Of a stretch of 64,000 bases of DNA, positions 11,701 to 20,700 are shown piece by piece. The translations under genes were made by a program, and so were the position numbers. The notes below the pieces were generated by a model, which worked only from the letters and a program-made list of their open reading frames with translations, ran no database searches and was not told the DNA's origin. This DNA comes from Membranipora membranacea. Lineage: Eukaryota > Bryozoa > Gymnolaemata > Cheilostomatida > Membraniporidae. The stretch spans positions 19,845,001 through 19,909,000 of the forward strand of contig OU612067.1 of NCBI GenBank assembly GCA_914767715.1. Reading direction: 5' to 3'. Every line of letters begins with the position of its first letter. Position 1 is the first letter of the stretch.

Positions 11701-14700
11701 TCAGTAGCGCTAGATATAGATAGTGTGTATATACTGTTAGTGTATCCGTCACAGTTACAGCTATCCTTGTCCCGTCCGCCATTACCCGAGGCCCATACAA
11801 ATATCGATCCCTTACCTCTCCGGCCCTGTAACACAAGAAAGAAAATACATGAGAATTGTCATACATTTCCATACAGCCAACCCGGAGAGCCACCCCAGAC
11901 AATTTGAAGACAAATACGACACAATCCCAGCAATAATAATGAGCCTGGGTCAGTAACGAGGAAGTTATGGTAAGAGCAGAAAGCTGATAATACGGGACTG
12001 ATCTCGCTTCTCGAATGATGTCCCTAATTCTCATCATAAATAACAAATTCAAAAATGGAATGGATTTGGCAACATAATTTCATCCCGTACTAATACAAGA
12101 AAATGATTATAATAAATATAATCTGTCATAGAATAAATTGAAATTAAAATTCTTACTGCTAATAAATATAAACTGTCATAAAATAAATTGAAATCAATTT
12201 TTTTCAAAGCTATTATCCTGATAGGCTAGAAAAGCATACAGTGTCCAAGGGCAGAATTCAACCTTGGAGGTATTTTTGGCAAGTGATGAACTACCCCAGT
12301 TTATAACGAGGACCATTCAAGCAGGACTTGTCTGGTTTGTCTGACTCACCAGGGTAACCCCCTCTCTGAAAGCTCGCCTAGCCAGAGATCCAGGCCCATC
12401 GACTGTACGCCCATCGTCGTCCGGCCCCCAGGAAGCACTGTATATATCTATATGGTCTCTGTTATAACTAAGAGACAATGCTTCCACTGAATCTGTCACA
12501 TCGCCATCTAACATTCGTATACCTGAAGTATGAATATATTATAAAACATGAGCAAACATATGACAGTGACGACGGTGAACAAACAGCCTGTTTCAAAAAT
12601 TACATATATTTTCAAAATTATTGGGGTTGGAGCCTTGATATCATATATTGGCACTAAATGGTATGAATCAGTAGGCCTAATCATTCGCTCTATTCCCACA
12701 AATAAAATTTCATCATGGACCTATTTTCACATTGTGATTTCCCTCTCCCACGGGCAGTGATAAAAGTGACCTTGATTTTTAAACCACATTTAAAACTTCT
12801 ATAAATTAAGCCCACGAGGTAATTGAGGATTTGTGTAGGTTTTAAATTTCATTTAAAATCTTCCTTCATATGACCAACATATGTCCACATTACCCCATTT
12901 CACTGTCATGTGGCGCTGAACTCTCTATCTCTGAACTCTCTATCGAAAAATAATACATGATCATTCGGAAAATTGAGTACAATCAATGAGATTATGACGA
13001 AACTAATTATCAACTTTGGTGAACAATAGGCCAACTTGGGGTGGGCCTTTTGGTCAGTAAGTCAATAACATTCCGGCTGTTTAATTTATGGTCAACAGAA
13101 TGGACAATATGTACCATACGCAAACAAAATGATCGCACAAACAACTTTACAGAGAATTTGGAGGATAAATAACAAAATTGCACGCAGTGTCTCAAAATCC
13201 TTGATTGGGTCAAGTTATCTAAGTCGTCACACAATCTCTGCTTCTCTTCAAGAATTCAGAATTATAGTTTTCTTACCTCCAATGTTAGCCTGATAAGCTA
13301 CACCGGTTCCACAAACTGAATTATTGGCGGCTGCAGCCACTTCTCCTGCACAGCGTGTCCCGTGTCTGATAAAAAAAGAGAGTTTAATTACATCAAATTA
13401 AATTTAATTAAAATATATTCCCACAATTAATAGTCTTTCAGTGGCCTACAGGTCAAAATAACTCATATATGTGTTGGCAAAAGATCATCATCGCCAAAAT
13501 GATCATGTGTCATTGCTAAAGGCTTTTCCAGTCCTCAGTGAGACATATAGCTTACTGTATGGTAAAAATATTGGGCTGGGCCTAAAAGTGCCCTGCATCC
13601 TAATACTGATGGTGTGATGCAACCTAGAAACTAGAATGCATGCTAGAAGTGTGAGGCCATAAATGACCACCCAAAGTGTGCAGAAAGCTGTGCAGAACTG
13701 AATCAGGCATTAAAAAGCTGTCAGCATTGACACTTTGATCTTAGCCAATGGGAAGGCTATATTTAGTTCATTCATAGGTAGGTAACTGACTTGGTGGGTG
13801 GCCTGAAGCTTTCTATAAACTGAGCTACTCGCAGAGTTGATCGATAATTTACTCAGTGGGTGGTGTAAATCCACATACAACTGAAAAAAAAAAACTCAAT
13901 AGAATATAACAGTACTGCATGTTTATATCAGTAGTATGTACGTACCTGTTCTCGTTGGTGTGCTCATACCGAGGCATCGGATCGCTGTCACCAGAATTTA
14001 TATCTTTACTTGCCCTGCTGTCCTGTAAACAGAATTAACATAAAATTTGTTGAGATTGATTGGTTTTTCCTGGCAATGCTTTACACAGTTCGTGTGACGC
14101 CAAGCCATATTAGAGCTTAGGTCAACTACTCACTAAGCAATCAACAATACTCAATGGAATTTCATACATCTCCATAGGCAAACATGTCAATGATATGTTG
14201 ATGTGTGCAAATTTGACCTTTTTATCACACTGGAATCTCCAGGCTACAGGTGCATTGTGGGAATGTTGTAACCAAGCCTTATTATATGCTGCCAGAGCTG
14301 CCAGACTCCGCAAGCATTCAACATGCATACAACTCAGTTAGAAAGTAAGCGGGGATTGAAACAACGCGGCTGATCAGTCAGTTCACACTGTTAGTCGTAC
14401 CAGTGATGTGAAACCGAAAATGAGGCAGATTTTCAAATGTTTTATAACTTACTACCCTAATCATTTCCCCTCAAACCCTTCAAAGGTAAATACTAGGAGT
14501 GCTAGCACCTTGCCACATGTCCTGTTTTGAATGATGCATCCATATCACTGGCATAGAGGACGAAATAAGATATCTAATTTAGAGGTTTCACATGAAACAG
14601 GGGCCATTTAGCAAGTATGACTCACATAATTCTGTTTGAGGTCGGGATGATCTCTCTCTATTCCGTCGTCCAGTATAGTGACCACCACACCTCGTCCTGT

Positions 14701-17700
14701 GTATCCCTGCTTCCACGCTGGTAGTAAGTTCATATCTAACATCCTCCTGTCCCCATTCGACCTAGACTGTAAACAAACGAGGACACTGTGACAACAGAGG
14801 CAGTTATCAGCAGGATACATGTGAAAAGTAAACATTTAATAATTTTAGCCAAAATATCAATCTTTATCGGAAAAACAAACCAGATGACTGTAGACGGAGT
14901 GCTGTTTATTGCTGAAAATTGATTGAATGGTATGAATTGACCCTTTTTTTTAACTTTAAATTTGAGAAATGGGTTACGGAGCAGGGTCGGAATAGTTGGT
15001 TTCAACTGAAACTTGATGAAATAACATAATTTTACTTTTTTCAACTCCTAAAATGGGCTACCAGGAAGGGGTGGTGTAATGGGAACACTTCGCGTGTAGT
15101 AAGTCTGACTTACATAACACTTACTAGACCTGTTTTTTCCCATCAATCAAGAATAGATTTGCCTACCGCAAACACCACCTCATCTCATTGCATTGCTATT
15201 TACGATACCATAGATATTCCGGTATATGTAAAAACAGCTGTGTCTGAACGCTCATTGAAGGTTTGATATGAACCAATTATTTCAGCATTTTCATTCCGGA
15301 GATAGCCCGAAAATAGATATTAACATTGCAGGTTCTAACCTTAATCAAATCATTAGGCCGGGCTCCTCATACACCCCCATACTTTTGAAGAAGGTTACCA
15401 CAGGCTATGTTATTGAATAATAGCGTGTTCAACAACACTTTGATCTAGTAGTAAGTGGATGTAAGTGGATCAACTCTGGCGATTGATACGTACATAAGAC
15501 TCTTGATCAACTCCAATACGTACTCAACAAGGCAAATTCATTTCTCTAACATAAACCCCTAACACTAACTAAACAAGATCATCGCCCTAGGTATTTCATT
15601 TTGAAGTTATGCCAGAACCCTTGTCTGGTCTTCTATTCTAGAATTGCTTTTCCAGTATGTAATCCCGATGAATAAGTTGCAAGTTGTGTCAAACCTTAAT
15701 AAATTGAAACCCTCATCATGCACTTTTAAGCCAAATTGCCGGCCCCAAAATTTCAAAATTCCAAACAAAAATGTTTTAAAATATGATTCCCGATAGTAAT
15801 CATATGTAAGGACATCGTGACTCACAAAGTGGGGAGTTGATTTTCACAGCATTCCCAATCAACATTCCTACATGACTGTCATATGACTGTTAACCCTGTA
15901 GGGGAGAAGGGGAGTTAAACGGCAAATTCTAGGAGCACCTCAAGATGTTTTGTATATATACCGATATCATGGCAACACTGAGGTAAAATATGTGCCATAA
16001 TTAGCACCTAGATCTTGCAGACCTCCTGCTTGTGTTCACACCATTACACTTAATCTAGGTTGACATGATGTTAGGACTTGTTGATTATATGTTAGGAAAG
16101 CATTAACCAGATGAAAATATGTCAACAATGCGTGTGTCAAAGAGATAGAGTGTTGTCATTAAGTATGGCACCTGCTAACAAGCAATGACCAACAGATGTC
16201 ACCAGCCAACATAGTGTAGTCGAATTTCCAGAATTGCTGCTAAGTTCATCAAAATAGTTTTTGGGTAGGGCAGCGTATATTTTTATAACATCCTAATTAA
16301 CAGAACCATACCATATCCTGATGAAAGTGCTCTAAGCTTGCAGCTAGCCTTATAACAGAGGATTAAAAATACCTCACACAATCCGAGCAGCAGTTTAAAC
16401 ATTCTCAAGGTGGTTTGATATTTAGGATGAAACTTAACACCTAAAGACCCCCACAGCACAATGTAATATTTATTTTTTTACCACTTGAGGCACACAGGAT
16501 TGTACAACTAACCATGCAATCAAGTTGATACCATTATGAAACACAGCTCAAGTGTAATAGTGCTAATAGATTTGTCTCAAGAGGCTAATATATGACGCCT
16601 TCGGCAGCAATCTTCAATCACCAACACCGACAGCTCACAAAAAAATTCATGAGGGCTGGCTCAGGTTACCATAACTCGAAACAATCGGCTGTACAAGCTG
16701 TAGCGAATCTTGAACACAATGGCTTTGACACCTCGCGCTCCGAAAGGTGACAAAAGTTTACCTCAGGGCTCGCCTGTGAAAACCCAGTGAGGTAAAAGTC
16801 CTGCTCGACGTATCCATTCATGCCCTTGAGATAGACCACAATAGGCAAGTGCTCTGGTTTCTTATTACAAAACAATCTGAGCATTTCCGAACACCCATGT
16901 TTGTTGATAAAAAATTCATTGCTTTAATTCGATGCCTATCAGAAACATTTTTTTATGCGTTGACTGAGTTAAAAATGAAAAGATATCTTCAATAGAAAAA
17001 ACCACCGCCCCGCCAAGGGATTCCAAACAACCCCACATCACGCACAAAAGGATAATATCCTTTCTCTGGGCCATATCGCTACAATATTTTAAGTCGATAG
17101 ATTGCGAACAGCACTGAGCCCACCAATTACAGTTTATTACAATTTTGGCCCCATATCAATTAAGCCCTTGTATGAATGTAATTACTCCTGAGGCCACATT
17201 TTATTGCACTAGAAATAAATGATCATGCTGACTTGCCAGTCAGCAAAGTCAGCATCAATCTAAATATATGAATCACAGCCGCTGACTGACTGTGTGAGTA
17301 GTAGACAGGCACAAGGTATGAATCGTAAATCTTTCATTGCTCATCCTATTTGGCAGATATTACATGCACATAGCATATAATAAAGCTGTGTATACACAGG
17401 GCCGCTCAAACATATGTAAGGGCCTCTGTGTAAATTTAGGCTACATGAAATGAACATATACACAATAATCATACACTAGCCAGAGATCAGCAGACTGCAT
17501 CTGATGATTTTATCTGTTGAATTTGAGTTTTGTGATAATGCTATCAGTTTTGCTGGTATTGTGAAAGTGATGTTCATTCCTAAGGATTCACAAAAAGATT
17601 AAAAATTCTCACATTGAGAAAACTTCAGCATAATCCTAAAGCTTTTGCCATGAAACAGATTTTAGTACCTACATAAAAATTTTATTATAAGAAGTGCAAG

Positions 17701-20700
17701 TAAAGTTAAATCAAGGTTAAAAATGTACTCTGTCTTTCATTTACTAACACTTTAACTCAGTGACACTTTACACTGCTGGTAATCCTCACTAATTTGTCCT
17801 TGAAACCACAAACTGTTGAAGTCATGATGTCGGTCATCCTCAAATCAACATAGCAAGGTATTGAGCCAATTCAACAACATTATCACAACCAGGAAAGGCC
17901 ACAGAGTGCTTTTCTCAGCGCATCGGATACGAAGAGGGTTTCTCTGCATGTGTCTGTGGTTATAGCAGGCAGTTACCTCAACGCTTATATCAATACACAA
18001 AATGAGTGCACAATGACACCTAGCAGTGGCAGTCTTGTGCATTCTGGCAGGCAAGCTGCCAACGCTTGTCTAAACAAAATCAAAATAGTCCCTGGTTTGT
18101 TTGCGCTGGTCAAACTGGGATCAAGTGTAATTGGAAAATAAAAACAGATGTGCGATCAGCAAAATTTGATTTTTGCTGTTTGCGGTCAATTCAATAAGGA
18201 CAAACATATTGGGAAAAATTCTCATGGGACTGAAAAATTGAAATTTAGCCGAGGCGAATCATCTGTTTTACCCCCCCAGCAAAGAGACCCCTGGGGCCTG
18301 ATCCACATTTAACCTTATTAATCGAGTGAAAACCGTAGAGCTGTGCAATTATTTATGAATGATGGAATAAATCAAATCAAATATAACATTCAAAAAAACA
18401 AATTCACCCCATAAAACCCAAGATAAAATCTAAATAACCTACTCTTCTCCCTCGTTTGGTCAGACCATTGGTTGCCCTTATCATCTCAATACGACCAATT
18501 TCTAAGAATAAAATAGTTAAAACTCCTAAATAACACAAAATTTCCAACAATAGAACAAATAAATTGTCGTTGATACTGTATATGGCTCATCTCTAGTCAA
18601 CATAAACCTATATAGTTAAAGCCTGCCGTATTATACCAAGGCCCATTTCGCTGAGATCAGTATTGCTGACATTGATTGCAGTCTGATGAGCTTGTATTAC
18701 ACTGGTTATGACTCCATGCCTATCAAGACCTAAAAGGTTTCCTCTTCTTAAGATGATCCAAAAAACAGGAAGACAAGATTAAATCTAAATTCTTATTTAG
18801 ATATTTCCTCAACAGAAATCTATCGCACATATTGGTGACTATTCCTTCCAGATAAAGATCAAAAATACCTGTGGTCCCCCTATCTGCATGTCACTAAGAC
18901 AAAATTTCCTCTCAAGCATATCAACTGGTGACACATTAAGGGGTCGAAAACCTTATTGGAGTCTTTTTCGGAAATTAAACAAAACCACTAATTATGAGAA
19001 CTACGATAGGCCTATCTGCTTTTTCAAAAGCTAAATTACAGTTGAAGACTGTCATCATGATTACTATGTTTCATACTTTGAATCGTTTTAAAATGATAGA
19101 TCCACGCTTTCCAGATAAAAAAGCACAAGTAGAATTATAGGTGCCTTTAACTGGTATAAGTTTAGTCACAAGCTTGCCTCGGAAGCTTTGATAGACGCAG
19201 CCACTGAATCATCCCAGTCCTGTCTAATAATTATATTATTCATCATACCGCACAATGGGCAGTGAGGGCAGAGGGGGTGAAGAGTTTGGTGGACTATATA
19301 CTATGTCCGACCCGCACTAACACACACAATGATCACTTACCAGGTACCATTGGTTCTTATAGAGAGGATCGTTGAGAGAGAATGTATTATAATCCCTCTT
19401 GACTCTTCTTTTTATTCTCTGCTGTTCTGTCCAAAGAACCTACAAATAAAGTTTATCAAAAGTATGAAACGAGCAGCATTCCTGGCCTTAGTTCAAGGTT
19501 GTATATGTAGGTAGTCTGAGCCTACACAAGATTACTCTGCGCAAACCAAATGTGGGAGTATATGGTGATCCAAACCGCTCTCGGGGTTCCAGAGATTGTT
19601 GTTACTTGCAAATGCGTAGACAAGGCCCACCAAAAGAAATCTTATTCAAAAAGTACTTGGTCAGCGTACCAAACACCATTTGGCAGTAAAAACCATTATA
19701 GATGTAGCATTTAGGTATTTTTGGTAAGACTGAGGATGTATAACTAAGTAAATCCCAGTATTCAGTAAATAAATATTCATTCTGGAGTGCTATTTTGGGA
19801 TGGTTTTCCTTATAATAAGTTTAAATTTCCCCATTTTATTTCAGATATAGACGCATACAGACAGCAGCAACAGCTGCTGTTAAACGAAAATATCATATGG
19901 CCGACAAAGTGCACTGGGGATGAACCTACGGACAAAAGTAAAACAAAGGTTACGCCAATAAAATTAATTTGATTGAGTAACGAAACAGGTAAACTTTAAA
20001 AGTTCACCAGTCATAACTCCAGCCCGTCCGGGTTAATTGCCTAATCAACATCAAAGAGAGTCGTAACATTTAGGCCTATTCGGAATGTACCTCCATATGT
20101 ATGTAGGGACTGTATGGAATGTACCTTTGTACGTGGGGCCTAGCCCAAACTATACTAACTATCATAATCAGCCCTGTTTATGACAAAACAGAGGTTGAGC
20201 TGCCTAAAGAGGGACGCAAGTTGCCAGAAATCCTCATACTGATGAGAGTGTGATACATCCTAGAAAACTAGAATGCATTCTAGAGGTGAGGCCGTGGAGG
20301 ACCTCCTGAACATGAATGTGCAGCAAGCTGCCAAAAAATGAGAACAGGTACTTATCACCCATTAACACTTTGATCATAGCCGATAGGTCGAGAAGCGATG
20401 ATATACTATCATCGGAGACTATAGATATATCTATATATCTATAGTCTCTGCTATCATAATGCGCTGCCTGACTCATATCAGCATTTCGACATCAAAACTG
20501 TCTAGTGATGCCCAGAGTTGGTTACAAGGTGGTCACATACTATTGGCTTGTGGCCTTGTGGCCTGTCACCGCCCACAATTTTTATTACTCTGGGCAGGGC
20601 TGACTTATTAAATTAAACCACTCTTAGTGCTTGACACAGCTATAAGAGTGATATCGACAGTGATTTAGCATCATTGATCTAAGTAGTATGCGCCTACATG

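Noticed and set aside
11660-12052. 130-codon minus-strand frame over convertase exon 8
   Set aside because: Reads through the exon in another frame; the catalytic-domain frame with WASGNGG is the real one.
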